Shown here: positions 34,703 through 48,045 of the stretch, in pieces | Layout: each line of letters starts with the position of its first letter | Position numbering within the stretch: position 1 is the stretch's first letter | From: Ramazzottius varieornatus | Lineage: Eukaryota > Tardigrada > Eutardigrada > Parachela > Ramazzottiidae | Reading direction: 5' to 3' | NCBI GenBank assembly: GCA_001949185.1 | Contig: BDGG01000002.1 | Coordinates: 3,396,486-3,460,485, forward strand | DNA length: 64,000 nt | Notes under the pieces: model-generated | Told to the model about the DNA's origin: nothing | The model's database searches: none | Seen by the model: only the letters and a program-made list of their open reading frames with translations | Translations under genes and position numbers: made by a program

Positions 34703-37700
34703 TTATTCGTAATGATAATCAAAATCGGCTCGGTTGGTCCGGCTGGGCTGCGCAGGCCGCCTTGCTGACAGTGGCGAGCCAGCACCGCCCGGTTCCGGTG
34801 GCAATCTCCGACCCATTGGAGGCCGTGCCAGCACGATCTCCGGCTGGTCTTCGTCCATGGGAGGCTTTGGTAGAATTCTCCCTCCTCTTTCCCCACTCTG
34901 TTTCTCTGGAAGGCTAGACTGTCGGTTACCCTCAAAATTCCCTCTAGAAGGCTTCTCAGGAAAACCTGGATAGTTGCCACCGGGAGAAGGCGTCAGTCCG
35001 CCCGGTCTGGGAGTCAAGGCACCGCCTTCTTCGTCGGCGGACCGCGAGAACCCTCCAGGTTGGAGACTGTTGGTGTTGTTGCTTTTGGCCGTGACGGAGT
35101 TGGCGTGAGGTCGACGATCGGAAGGCGAACGACGGAAGACTGAGCGTCGGTTCTCGCCAGGAAGGACACCGTCGCGAGCGCGGGCCTCGCGGGAAGCCAG
35201 TGTCCGTGGTTGACGGGGTGTGTGAACGACAGGCTCGGGCACAGGCTCGACTACAGGTGGATGTGTGGCCTCCCAGTAGGACTCTAGGTAGACTTGGAGG
35301 TGGCCACAGGCATCTTCCAGCTGGTTCTCGTCCAGGCTGAGGTCGAACATCTCTGGTGGACACTGGGCCAGCTTCTCGGCAGCCACCATCTGGACATTGA
35401 GGTTGCGAGCTTGGGCTTTGCCTCTGGACTTGACCAGCCTTTGAAGGACCTGAAAAGTGTTCGTTGGTGGTCGTTCAATTCGGTGGTGGAAAGTGTTCAT
35501 CGGTTCGTGTGTGGAATTCGAACTTACCTTTGGCGATGCGACTTTGAGGTATACGGTTATGGGTGCAAGAGAGGTTTTCAGGAGTTGCGAAGGATGGTTA
35601 ATTGTATCACAGTCAAGTACCACAAGCTGCATCGAGCGGCAGAGCTCAAAGATGCGTTCAATTTCCGCCGACACTTCGTCTGCAAACTCGAAACATTAAA
35701 CACTGGACCACTTCAGGAGCAAAACCAGAAGGCTTGCCAGCCCCAAAACATCTTTGGAAAGTAAATCTGGTAAGAGGGAGCTACGCAAACAAACTCGGCA
35801 ACATCGTATAAGTGACGCACACTCCCAGCCAGAGGCACAGAGAACGTGCGCCACTTGAAAAAACCAAACTCGGCACGTCGTCTTTTCCAAGTGGTATATG
35901 GTTTCGGCCACTTAACACTACGACGTGCGCCACTTGGAAATAAAATTTGGTTGAGTTCGCTTGCCGAGTTACCAATTGACTCAGATCAGGCAGCTGTCAA
36001 AGGGATGGGGAAAAGAAATATTTCAAGAGTCAAAAACGCTTTTGGGTTTGGCAAACGTACCCAGACAGACGGATCGGCTGATACTTCTTTCAATGAGCGC
36101 CCTTTTGGAGGGATTATTCATCAGAGAACGTTTGGCCAAGGAGATGTCAGCCGTGACTCTGGTGATGATGACCCTGCAAAGACAAAAGTGGGAATTATGG
36201 CCATGGCTCTATAAATAAGGTAGGCCGGGAGGACTTTATTTGGCTGTCAAGCCAAAAATAACAGATTGGATGTGGATCTAGCAGACAAAATTAGCTAATT
36301 CACCTAATTGAGCACAGTATGAGTAGAGAGCTTTCTCACACGCTGCGCCGGCTCAAGTTAACGCCAACAAGTTAAGTACACAAAAGAGGGACCGGAAATA
36401 ACGTGACAGAAGAACTAAAGAAGGCATCATCAATGTTAACGTTTGCTCGGTGTACTCACCTCCCCTCAAAATGATGCTTTAGGTAGTCGAAAATAGCCTT
36501 CTGCATCATGTCGGTGACTTCGTAACCTTTGAGCGAGGGCCCGATAAGAACCACTGGCCGCATCGTAGGCACAACATCGTAAGGCGCAACTGTTTCAGGC
36601 TGCAAAAAGAGAAAACCCACCATGGTTAATCTACACTGCCAAATACGTAAAAACTACTTGGGACGTCGTCAAACGAATCCACCCGCTTCGTTTGCCCAAT
36701 TCGTGCACCCACTCAGCAAGTAACAATGATAACGTGTGCCACTCTAGATGACGATCTGGGTGAAATCATTTCCCGGCGTCCCATTTCATCTTTTTCCGGA
36801 ATGTGCTCTTCCAGGCTTTTCCTACCGAGGTTTTGCTGTGTTCAAAATGAATATTGTGGGATCGATAGCGAAAAGGGTCGCCGAAGTTTCGGAATTTCCC
36901 ATGTGTTATCTTGTCGGAGAGTAAAAATAATACGAGGCGGCACTTGACAAATCGATCGCTTGACTGGACCAGACTTTTTTTATCTCGTCGTACTTTATAC
37001 TTCTCCCAAGAGCCGCTGATTCAAGCAGACTAGACTCTCGTGCACTGTCACAAGTAGTGAACGATTTAGAGGGTGATCTCGAAAAGGAAGGAACAGGTCC
37101 ATCAGCTACCGAAGTACATCAGCTGCCTAACGACACTCCTTTTCGTTCCCCAAGAATCTCTTTAAAACTGAAAAAATTTGATTCTGCGACCTCACGAGTT
37201 ACGGACTTACTTTCTTGAAAAAAGGCTTCTTCTTTTCCTTCAAGGGCGGCGTGGCAGTGCTACTTTTCCCGGACCGGCCGACACTATCACTATCGTCGCC
37301 CACCGTCCCACTATCACCGTTATCGAGATCAAGACCTGTCAAAGGTAAACAGGGAATCAATATAAAAGTTCCAGCAGGAAATACCATTGTTAGAGCTTTG
37401 AAAGGGAAGAAAGTGTGCGTTACTTTGTATACCGGGTGTGGGCGGCGTCGATCCTCTCGAGGTATTCCCTCCGAAGGCACCAAGGTTAGGAACTGAGCTG
37501 GACTTGTTGTTACGGATAGCGGCTGGCGTGGCTTGTAATCGGAGATTCTCCAATTTCAGCGGGCTAGGGATGAAGCCCACATCCTGGCCTTCCTTCACCA
37601 GCCGCCCTATCCACCAGTCATTGTTATATTTCTACAACACAACACGGTGTAACCCACTATAGCAACATGTATTAATAGAAAGAATTATTAGATACTTCTT

Positions 37701-40700
37701 TGATGTGTAAAAAATCTCTGACGGCAAAAGAAACGGCACATCCGTGGACGGGGGAATCGTCGTCTAACGTCCCATCGTAGCTGACGTTGGTACGTACAGC
37801 AAAGGCAACCGGTTTCGACTGCGAAAACGAACAGACAGCATTAGCCCCAATGATCAATGTACTTTCTTAGTACAGTGTTTCACTGGACGCTGGTTATACC
37901 ATAGCAGGGAAGTCTATTAAAGACAAAGTTTCTGTGGCGCAGAAAGCCGTAGCTTTACTTTAACAGTTGCGCACAGCCGTGGCAATAAGGTATACGACCT
38001 TGCGCGATTACCTCGGGGAGATTTCTGTCGACGCCCCAGTTTGAACGAACACCGGTTGACTTCCGAGCTTCTCGCCAAAGACGCTAGTGTTAAGCTTAAA
38101 AAGTGAGTTCACCTGTCTAACTAACTACAAGAATGGTGATGGCCAAGGAAGTAAGCCAAGTGAGAAAGAAATGAGCCGCATGAGACTACGTAAAGCGGCA
38201 ATCTATCAAGTACGGGAGTAAAGTTACTCGAGGAAGGAACCGTTAATCAATACACGATGAAACTCAACCATCGTTGCGTGCGTCTCCTTTCTGTTTTGTC
38301 CCGTCCAACAGTCAACAACGCCGACACAAAAGACTAGGAAGCAGAGACCAGGATGAAGATGCTTGATTTGTGAAGCTGGGGTCGATTTTGATCGGGTTAA
38401 GATGCAAATGGTTCGTCGAAGAACGAGGCTGATTTCAGCGGAAACCTTTCAATCCAATGCCTACCCGAAGTCTAGCGTTGACCTAAGCCCCACTAACAGA
38501 GGCAAACGGAAGTGGATTGCAAAAGGTAGTTCTAGTACTGAAATTCCGATTCCAAACGTTTCATGTTTCGCAAAACACGGAAATGGACAATGCTCAGTCG
38601 AGCAGGCAACCATTCAGCAATGGTTCGCGCCTTCGTGGGCTTAGAGTGGGCGCTAAAGATTTTGACTGGGTACTATTAGGTTAACGAGGCCCACTGCCCA
38701 GAGCAGGCTTGCTAATGTGGCGGAACAATAGGCAGTCCCTGTGGACCGAACGGGTGGCATGTGACGGAAATCCTTCGAACAAGAGAACCACTGCAGAGGG
38801 TACAGTTTAGATCGCTTGATTGGAGTCGATGAGTTGATTGTTGCTATTTTTCTCGCGATATTTAAAGTCAGTTTCCGCCTTGTTTGATCATTTAATCGAA
38901 AGAAACTTGGTATTTCTAGGTGATGGGCCTCGATTGAGTGGAAGGAATATGGATGTAACAAAAGGATAAATGAGAGGAAAGGACGTGTCGCGAAAAGGCA
39001 ACATATCAATCCCAGTGATGCTGCAAAGAAAACATGGCAAGTCAGAAAAGCAAGCAACTTACCCTGGCTTTCTCCAGCTGTTTTAACGCCTGGCGCTCCG
39101 TCTCTCTGCGCGCTGCTTCCTTCTCTTCATCCAAGGACAGGTTGGACGAAGATCCAGTAAAGTTCGACTCGGCAGAACCCTGAAAGAACAAGGAGGATGA
39201 TTTAGACGACGGAACAGCAGCGTGAGTCCAATTAGCAAGGGTAATCAGCATTATGATGGGCATTATCCATGAAAAGTGGTACAACTTCAAGGTAAACCAC
39301 TTCAGACATTCTATGCAAATTCTTGACACAAATGGGATGGTGGTCAGACGGAGTGGAACAATTAGGAGTATCAAACAACTAACTGGTGATTGCATAGGTT
39401 TATGAATACTGCTCGACAAAATCAGCTTGGCTGGACTGTGGTCAAGATGCTGAAATCGGCACCTTGCTGACGTCGTTGTTATTGTTTTACAGACCTTCCG
39501 AACACCTGGCTAATAGGCTATACATCCAAAAGTCTGCAGGTTTGGCATCAATCAAACAAAACCCTATTTAAAATGTGCTAATGTTGTAGTTCTAGACTAC
39601 CGAGTCTGCTGACCAGCGGGTTCTCGGTCAGGAAGCGTTGAAGTACGTTGACTCACGAAACATTCCAGAATGCGGAAAACTGCGGCTACTCTATTATGTT
39701 TTGTCAGGTCGAGACAAGTCAACCCCGGTACGTCATGCAGTCAGAATGTTCAGTGCAGCAAACGAACCTGGAGTCAGCAAGCTGCACGTGGTGGTGTGGA
39801 TGGAAAAAGGGGAAACGGATGTAGAGCCAAAGAGATCAAGATTGATTAGTGAAAGAAGGGAGCGCTATACTGGTTAGTATCCTTGAAAGAAGTACAATCC
39901 CCACATCAGTCTCATTTAGTCAGTTGAACACTAGATATGGCAGCATAGTATTTCGCTAGTCCATGACTGGGAACAATCCAGAGAATAAGAGAAATGTTTC
40001 ATAGACGGTTGTAGTCCACATCGAGATGCGTACAACAAAGCCAACAATAATTCACCACCATGGTGTTCCCGAAAAGGGGCTCAGACTCCTCTCTAACTTC
40101 CCAGCAAGCTGGAGCGAACCCAACAGACACCAGCAGGAAGAACAGGTGGAAGACCCAGCCGAGGTTGACGAGACATATCACAGATCTACCTAGGATGACT
40201 TTCAGATAGTTAAATGATGAAGAGTGGAGGCTTATGGCCGTACAGGAAACGAATCTGCACATTCAGCATTTATTCCCAATTTGCTCAAAGCCTCAATGCA
40301 GGAGATCATCCACGTCTGACAGCCAGCGTCACATCACATCGCGCTATAGCTGGCTCGCTCGCTCCTTCCGCGCATGTTGCCAGTGTAGGACGATATGGCG
40401 TGTAGCCCTTCTAGCCTCCTTCGCTACAACTAATGTACTGATGTAATAGCAAGGCTGCGTAGGGCCTGTCAGAATCGCCTTCCCTTGGCTCTTCCCCCTC
40501 TAGCCTCGCCTCTTGCATCTCCCACAAAAAATCTGAATGGGCAAGCATACAACTCCAGCCCAAAATGAACTTTCTGCTAGCAATTGAGCTTGCCCTGCTG
40601 TGATATACCGTAGGACCTGATCGAGCTTCACTGGGTCCCACAAGGCTAAACGACGCCAGTAGGAGCCCGGAAGTTCGCCATTTCCAGTAGATGTTTCATG

Positions 40701-43700
40701 CCGTGAATGGGCGTCGACAACGAGTATCGTACTCGGTGCGCCATGCGTCGATCGACAAGCAGTTTATTCTTGCCTCATTGCGCCAAGAAGAGAGATGGGA
40801 GTCGGGAGCCAGTCTGCTGGCGACTCCTCATCGACATTTCAGCATGCACATGTGCGTGTCGGTAAATCCCCGCAGTTCAGGTTAGCATGCAGGCCTCCCA
40901 AGTTAAGCATAGTCCCTTATCCTTTTCCAAGTCTTCTTTTACCCAGAAACACAGATTCCCGATCTAGACCAAATGTCACTCGACGTTGTTTCAGTCATAA
41001 CTATAGGTGTCCTACAGTTCTCTAATTGAGTGAAATAAAACCCATTTTGTCGTGAAGCGAGCTCAGGTCCCCAAGCCTAGAACTTTTCATTAAGCCGCTA
41101 CGACGGAGAAACATCGTCGAAAAGAGCCAGGAAGTAAAGTCGCAAACTCGCTTTCCAAAAGGGTTCGCAAAGGAAAGACCTCCTCGAAAACACTCTAGCT
41201 TAGAAGTTATACCATTTTACACCTCTTTCGAGTTGTAAACTTTTTGATGATGGGTGTATTCATCGCTGACAGATTGAGCACCGAAGTCGATCTGCTCCTT
41301 CGTGGTCCCCGGACACGTACGATGGCGAGGTCCTCTCGGGGGGAAAAAACATTCATTGACACGCACGTCTATCGCCTAGCTTCCTTTTCCTCCGCGGAAC
41401 GTTACGAACTTGTTTTTACATCGTAGCTCTACGTCCGCATGGAAGACGAGCGTAGAAGACGACCGACCGACCGACCGACTAGAATACACAAGCGCGTACT
41501 CGAATCCGGGGTGGAGCCGCCATCGTCGTAACCTACAGTAAGTCCGCACCTCAATCGGCTACGCATTGGTCAGGGCCCAAATGCACAGACAATCTACTGT
41601 GTAAAATTGGGCTCTAGTCAATAGGGAGAAGGGCCGTTGATGAAGGAAGACTTGTGCACGAAGAACAGAGGGGAACAGTACAAGCGTACAACGCCGCCAG
41701 TGTTCAAATAAGTAGCTCAAATCAATAAGTGGAAATGCTGCACTCTTTTGCTCCAACACGCTGCTGACGGGCGACTGGGAGCGCTAGTCGCGTCCGAGAT
41801 CCCAGGATCGGGCTGGAGAGTGAGAAGGAGCGGAAGGCAAGTAGCCATAACGTGGGCCATTTTCAGCCTTCATTTACATGTCCAACAAATTAACGTCGGG
41901 ACTTTGCGTAGTCAAGCTGACGGGTAATGCGGATCGGGAGTGGCGTTACGACGTAATAACGGCCACCCATGACGAGAAAAAAGCCGCCTCGATTCTAGTA
42001 TGCGTATTTTGATTCAAGTTAAGGAAATACCCATTAAGAAAGATTTGTCCATGCTTAAATGAATTTTGAGATTATTTTTCTTGGATGGAATATGATAAAA
42101 ATGCTTACTCGAAGGCGATCGGTCAGATCCTTTTGATGAGCCCAAATACTCCCGCGTCGGCGCATGCCAACAGGCCGATTAATGGCCATGATGGAAAAAC
42201 AATAAACAACGGATTCCCCACTTCAAATGTCCTTAAGTTGGCGTTATCAGATCAGCATTAGCATCATTCGATCACAGTCGAAGGAAAAATGCTAAAGTTT
42301 GGTCATGATAGGGGTTCTACATTCCGCGGACTGGGCGATCATTTACCGAATCGCCTGCTGTGAACCATTTTGGGAAGATTTTCCAAGCAAAATGTGCTTT
42401 TCAAGTCGACCAACAGCTCACTGACAAAACATTTTGTAACGTGAAGAATGAGTTCGAGAAGGAAAGTTAAGGTCGGTGCTTCGGAAAGCCCGCTCGTATC
42501 ACTCAGCGCAGAAATATTTTAAGCTGTTACTATAAACAGCATTTGGCGCTTGCACAACCTCATTCTGCCATTTTGTAACCGTCTTTACGGTAAGAGAGAA
42601 GAAGGCATCGGGAAGAATGTTCCGTCCTGACATCATACGTTCCGCACAGTTGTTTTTTGATCGCCTGCTGCTTTCAAGACTGTCGGAAGTCCAAACTCTG
42701 CTGGTTCTTGCCGAACTTCAGCGTGTTGGGATCGTACTGAGAAGCCAAGTGCGGCATGCACGCCGGCACGGTCTGCTGAATGAGAGCTCGAAGTCATTCT
42801 CTGCTCTGCTCTAGAATGTGTTCTAAATTAGAATGTCGTGAAGGGTATTTCGGGATCGTTGCTTAGACTGTACGATGAAAGCATGAATGGGTGCGGCATG
42901 AATCTGCCCATCGAGCCTAATTGCTTTGAAGTGTACCTCAGCGAAACGGAGTCAAGCAAGATTAGCCCAAGCACTCCTCAACCATACCATAAACATCCGG
43001 AGAAAAGAAGACTTTGAACTCACCCGTTTTATATTTCCCTCAACACCCTGAGCACGACGCGATTTCGGGCTTTCAGAATACCAGGTGGGATACTTACTTT
43101 CGCCTCCTTTTAATTGGTTGAGGTCGGTGAGCGGCGCCAAATTGGACCAATCACCTCCTCTTCGACTGGCTAAAAATGGGGAATATGATCTACGCTGCAC
43201 AGTGCGCCACCTGGCACCTCAAAATGGTCGACCTTCATAATTTCTTGTTGACCACTGGGAAGATCTTTTTTCCAGTCTAAAATCTTACCAAGATACAAAA
43301 ACGTTTGAAAACTAGAGCTAACTTTTTTTGGAGACACTGAGCCAACCGAGAGCCTTGCTGAACGAAAATTTACTGGCTACGACGAAATTTCATCGAAGAC
43401 GGAAATAATTCCAGGCAGTTTTCCATAGCCACTGTCCAGAGGCTGTTAGTTGCAACCTCAGTAGAAGGGGATTCTTCAGGCAAACGTGGAAAATCGGGTA
43501 GCAGAAGGTAAGCTGGAATCTCGCTACGTAGAAATTAGTGTGCGCCAGGAAAATTAATTTCCCGCCCTTTGCTCAAGGTGTTAAAACTTTGCCTTTCAAG
43601 CAGGAACGATTTTGATCTTCGCGGTTCTTACCTGACGGTGGATGGTACTTCCGGAAGGTGCGAAGGGTTCCGAGGAGGATTTGTCGGCTAACGTCAGTTT

Positions 43701-45571
43701 ATGGCGTCTCCATTCCCGTTCCTGAAAACAGAAAGAGTTTATCTAATATAACATGCCGGTAACATTCCCGCAAATCGAAAGTCATGATGTAGGAATTTCC
43801 TGAAATAATGGAATGGATGAATCTACCGAGAGTATGGAGTTCGAAGGTTAAAGTTTCTCGGCATATTTGAGACTCAGAAACGTGAGGAGTGTACGTCATC
43901 CAGAAGAGGGATGCCCCGGAACTTATCTAGCAGGTGCTAACATTACGTCGGATTTGTTGTAAACAATCTAAATATATCATAGGTCGACGATCAGATAAAT
44001 TTGATCGATGGTTTCCTAAGGAGTCCGTGTGCAGGGATTGACCTCTGTTGATTGTTGATGATTTGGACGATGCCGCGACGCGCGGGTCGATCCGATAATT
44101 CACCACAAAAGAAAGGAAAAGCCTGGCGCTGTATGAGAATTGCTTCCGTCCTGCTGTATTGTACAGAAGCTGAATACCATACGTTTGTGTATGCTAAAGT
44201 GGTCTTGTACTGCACACCCAAAATACGGACTGTGGTTTGTCGATAAATCTCTCCATTTTATCGAGTGACCTGAGTTTCATTTGTTTGGCTCGCTTTTTGC
44301 GCGTAGGCATTTCAGGACTTTGCACTGTAGATAGTCGGTTCACTGATTGCGTGAGTTCGCCAAACCCGCATAGCGCTAAGATAAAGCGCCATCTGTGTTC
44401 CGACCGGCATATGTGATTTTGTATAAACCCCCTCGGTCTAAAAAAAACCTCTTCGTTTTCGACGGCTTTTGAGAAAAATCAGGCTTTTGGTATTGAGGCA
44501 TGCGTGTCATCCAGAAAGGGTGAACCATTCGCTTTGGTGCACTGTTCTTGAGTTCATGGCATCTATCCGCCGAGTCGCTTTACTGCATGAAAGTCTCAAA
44601 GTCGTGCTTTCCGCTCATCACCGGTATCGTATTCCCGAGTAAACGGAAATTACGTTGTTCATGCCCTTGACAACGTGGATGACTTCCGGTGTACGGTAGT
44701 ATAATAACACTAAGCAGATTAGTACGAGATTACCGGCCATTGTACAAAAATTTTTTGCCTGCATATGGCCTGCTCAACGGAATGTGACGTTGTAGCTTTG
44801 AGATGTGTGCATGATAATTTTAAGTTTCGCCAGTGAAGTGACGTAGAGAACGCGAGGCCAAAATTAAGCTCGCCCTCGCGCAGATTGGCAGTTGCACTGT
44901 GATGTTTGTGAATGTCTGTGTAGCTCGAGGCACCCCACCAAAGTTTAGAATGTCTGGAGCGAGTGGGGAGAAGGAACCCAAAAAACAAAGAGAGGTGTGG
45001 CTCTTCCCAAGGATATGCAAATTAAGTGCTCCGAACAGTAGCTGATTGGCTTGAGTTGCATCTACATGGCTGGGAATCTCTAATCTTCCATTTAACCGAC
45101 CATAACCGCTTGTAATGGAAACTGTTCGATACGCAAACCAGGATGATAGCCCTGATAAACGATGTAAATATATTGGGTAAACATTCAGTGACATAACACT
45201 ACATTTTTTTACTTCCTTGCGCGGAACAGTGGACCGCAGAACCATGCCCATTACCGCCTATTCGATTCACACTATATCGTTCAATATATCAATAGCTGGT
45301 ATCGCAGTAGGCATCGACAATCTTGAGAAGAGCGCAAGATTGAGGGGGAGGGGGGTCTGAGTGAACTCATATTGCTCATATTGGCCACAGCGTAGAATTC
45401 TGGCAAAGACCCAAGAGTCCAGAGTTTCTAATGATGTCGTTCTTATGGTTCTTATCGTGCCGGACACAGCACTGTTACCTGTGGGACTATGGAGGTGATG
45501 GCCGGTTCCAGCTTATGCCTGCTCAAAGGCGTCGGACTCTCCGCCAGGCTAGTTTCCTCCGCATCGGCCAT
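34703..45571 (-). CDS. CACNB: Voltage-gated calcium channel beta subunit (CACNB)
   Basis: Cytosolic MAGUK-type auxiliary subunit that binds the I-II linker of Cav alpha-1, promotes surface delivery and tunes gating. Ten exons join in phase (transcript order): 45571-45479, 43721-43632, 39179-39063, 37818-37696, 37631-37433, 37335-37211, 36599-36460, 36173-36061, 35679-35528 and 35449-34703, giving 632 residues. Hallmarks in order are [19 protein letters not shown]; the SH3 core [13 protein letters not shown] to [13 protein letters not shown] and [15 protein letters not shown]; a Ser/Pro/Lys HOOK region; and the guanylate-kinase-like domain ([77 protein letters not shown]). The last ~170 residues are a Pro/Arg/Gly-rich tail. 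The segment before EIERIFEL reads SVCLDEVSA, unlike the usual SLAEVQS. Exons 1-2 are assigned by splice phase only; the frame is open upstream of the chosen Met, so the exact start is uncertain. Confidence 0.95.
35810..35950. mobile_element. Two adjacent MITE copies of the GTGCGCCACTT family
   Basis: The first, about 35810-35873, has AAGTGACGCACACTCCCAGC and GTGCGCCACTTGAAAAAACC. The second, about 35875-35950, has TTTTCCAAGTGG and GTGCGCCACTTGGAAATAAA. They lie in a calcium channel beta intron (between exons 36173-36061 and 35679-35528). Confidence 0.6.
36695..36768. mobile_element. MITE of the GTGCGCCACTT family (diverged)
   Basis: Has TTCGTGCACCCACTC, AAGTAACAATGATAACG and GTGTGCCACTCTAGATGACG followed by ATC; the right arm is nearly identical to the copy at 53.1 kb. 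Located in a calcium channel beta intron. Confidence 0.55.
41460..41480. repeat. (GACC)n short tandem repeat
   Basis: About five copies of a 4-bp GACC unit within the large intron between the second and third calcium channel beta exons. Confidence 0.8.
42109..42189 (-). CDS. CACNB: Probable alternative first exon of the calcium channel beta gene
   Basis: ATG at 42189 opens a 27-codon frame beginning [14 protein letters not shown] and ending at a consensus donor (GTAAGC at 42108) in phase 0. That is the phase needed to join the acceptor at 39179, which starts GSAESNFTG. Calcium channel beta genes commonly have several alternative N-terminal exons feeding the same third exon, and the short basic N-terminus fits. 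There is no other support, and the exon could be a chance open frame. Confidence 0.45.
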
Positions 45572-47714
45572 AGTCCACTGCTGGTTCGTGCGGGCCTGCT
45601 GAGGAGGTATTCCGTGCAGGTTCACACGCCAGCGGACCAGCAGGAGAAGGAATCGGCTTGTCAGCCTGTCAGAGGCGTCAGCTGCGTCGCTTCTCCAGGG
45701 ACAGCTCTCAGGTGGGGACATCATTAGGCATGCAGGGATTGTGGTTAATCCAACTCATCTCGCATTAGATTGGGTTCTCCACCGGTACCATCCGCGTCTG
45801 CGTCGGTGTGACCTTATGGATAGCGTGCTTGGCCCGGGTTTCCGCTTCACCAGAGGAAATTGTCACCGCCGATCGATAATGATAGTAATATAGGGCCAAT
45901 ACGCTAACTTCGGTAAACGCAATGATAACATGGATTTTTAATCAATAGGCAGACGTTAACGAGACCATCGGAGGCGAAGGTGTATTGGGCATTTACCCGT
46001 TCTTGACGGAAGAAAATTCTCAGCAAGCAGCAGAGGAAATTGGAATGATCGATGAAGGACGCGATTGAGGTGGAAATATCGAGCTATGAAGTGTAAAGTA
46101 GCAGCGATGATGGTAGGACCATTTGACACACTGACTGACTTGACAAACTAAGTCAAGCTGACATAAATAAGAAATCCCCTTGGCTCTTCAAAAGTTAAAT
46201 GCTATAGCTTTGCTGGCCTTCATACATCAGGCGCTTTTTCTCTCCGACATAAGCAAACAGACGAACCGAAAAGAAATATGAATCGAACGCGGAATTGCTC
46301 ATATACGGGCAAATCGAACCAGTGTCTGCACCAGGGAAGCTTCAGGGTAAAAAATGTTCATAATTAGATTTTCCGCTTCGGCAGCTGTTGTTTAACAAGA
46401 TAAAACACCAGACAAAGACACAAAAGAAACCGTGGAAGTAAGGGGGTCGTATCAAGGAAGTACTCTGGAAAAAGCGTTAGAGGCCACTCTGGAGAGGCCG
46501 AGCTTCACATTATGATCAAATATCAGGCAATAAACGAACGACCACGCTTTTTCCCCATCGATACCCTGCTCGACACTCTCGTCCGTGGTGGAGATTACGG
46601 GAAGACCAAGTGAGCGCTTTGCATCACCACCAGCGCAGATTGAACGCGAGTAAATCACGCATGTTGGTTGGACGGGTAAAGCAGTGCGTGGGCTACACCG
46701 CGCTTATACGCCTAAATGAAAATACTGTACTGTACAGTCCTTCGCTTCAGTTCCAGATTTTGATGTAAAAGAAGAATCACTGTGGCCAGTCAATAGAGCG
46801 TATAGCTTTTGTGTAGCGCTTCCCTTTTACTCTAGTTACCCTAGCTCTGTGTGCGGGAAGCCGAATATCGATCCCGTCCCCGTAACGGCGTTGCATAGAC
46901 GGGATATTATGCAAGGGAAATCCTGTCCTGTCATGTCGGTCGGCTTTTTGCATCAGCTTCAACGCACTTAATGGCTCGTCATCCACCCTATCCGCCAATC
47001 TGTTGCATGGTACTTTCTAATTGCCTGCAATAGAGGCGGAGCTTGGTGCAATGCTAAGGCTAATTTTAACCGGCATTAAATCAACCTGGGTTTCGCGTGT
47101 TTCTGTGTGCTCAGCGGTGCTTGCGAAGTTGGGGCCATGTTACAGAAATTACTGTACGGTGGAACCGTGAAGCTTTCGCCAGTATTATGGTGGCTACTCG
47201 GTTGCAATGTTGAAGGTTTTAGAGTCAAAACGGGAGGCTCTACTTATGACTGTGGGTGATTACGTACGCTACAAGCCCTTGAGCACCAACTGCTTCCGGT
47301 TGGGAAATTTAACTGGAAATCATAGTAAAGTTTCCAAGAGCCTACTCAATTGCGTGCTTGTTCGAGTTACATTTCCGTAGTCAACCGGTCCGTCAAATTT
47401 CGTCTGGGTCTGGCACGTGCGCCGAGATAGCTGGATGATTGTTGGCTGTGAGTGTGCGGTACTATGGGTTCTCACCGACACCGTAGCAGCCCCAGATTGA
47501 TAAATTTCTTCGACGCTCTGAATATTTACAGATCTCGAGGTTTGGCGCCATGACGAAACAACAGCAAAGAAGCCTTATACCGCAAGTAAAAGAAAGCAAG
47601 CATATTAATGAGCGAAATTACGCCGGTTGCGCTGGGATCTTCATTTTCCCATTTCCTTGTAGAGTTCGTCTGGTCGATCTGCTTCCATCGAACTGGCTGG
47701 TTTTCTACAGTCAC

Positions 47715-48045
47715 CAGAGGCGGCTGGAGGTATTAAAAAGGTCCGCAATTTGGCCCTTTTTCTACGAGATCTTCATGGGTTATTAGTCGGGGTTGTGCCC
47801 AGCACGGACCTGACAAACAACTTCGTAGAAAAAGGGCCAAATTGCGGACTTTTTAATACAGTGTACGACAAAATAAACCGTCAAAACTGGGTGTTGGATG
47901 GAGCCAGATGGATGAAGCCAATGAAATTTGCCCATGCAGCAAAATATAATTCTCATTGGCCGAGTCGTAAATAATCTCCAGCTGCAGTATTACGCCCATT
48001 CTTAACGATTAATTTTGTCGTACACTGTACCTCCAGCCGCCTCTG
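47715..48045. mobile_element. Inverted-repeat element interrupted in its left arm by another MITE
   Basis: The outer arm CAGAGGCGGCTGGAGGTA (47715-47732) continues at 47858 with ACAGTGTACGACAAAAT. Together these form the reverse complement of 48010-48045 (ATTTTGTCGTACACTGTA followed by CTCCAGCCGCCTCTG). The left arm is therefore split by the 124-bp element 47733-47856. No transposase frame. Confidence 0.85.
47733..47856. mobile_element. MITE with TIR TTAAAAAGGTCCGCAATTTGG (copy 2), TA target
   Basis: The arms TTAAAAAGGTCCGCAATTTG and the matching right end are reverse complements over about 38 nt, continuing through GCCCTTTTTCTACGA. The element is flanked by TA at 47731-47732 and 47857-47858; removing it and one TA restores the arm of the host element. 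TA duplication suggests a Tc1/mariner-type helper transposase. Copy 1 is at 34.2 kb. Confidence 0.87.

Noticed and set aside
35284-35764. Long plus-strand frames opposite the calcium channel beta exons
   Set aside because: Shadows of the highly conserved minus-strand coding exons.
46777-46998. Basic 73-codon minus-strand frame
   Set aside because: No similarity that I can recognise and no splice-supported neighbours.
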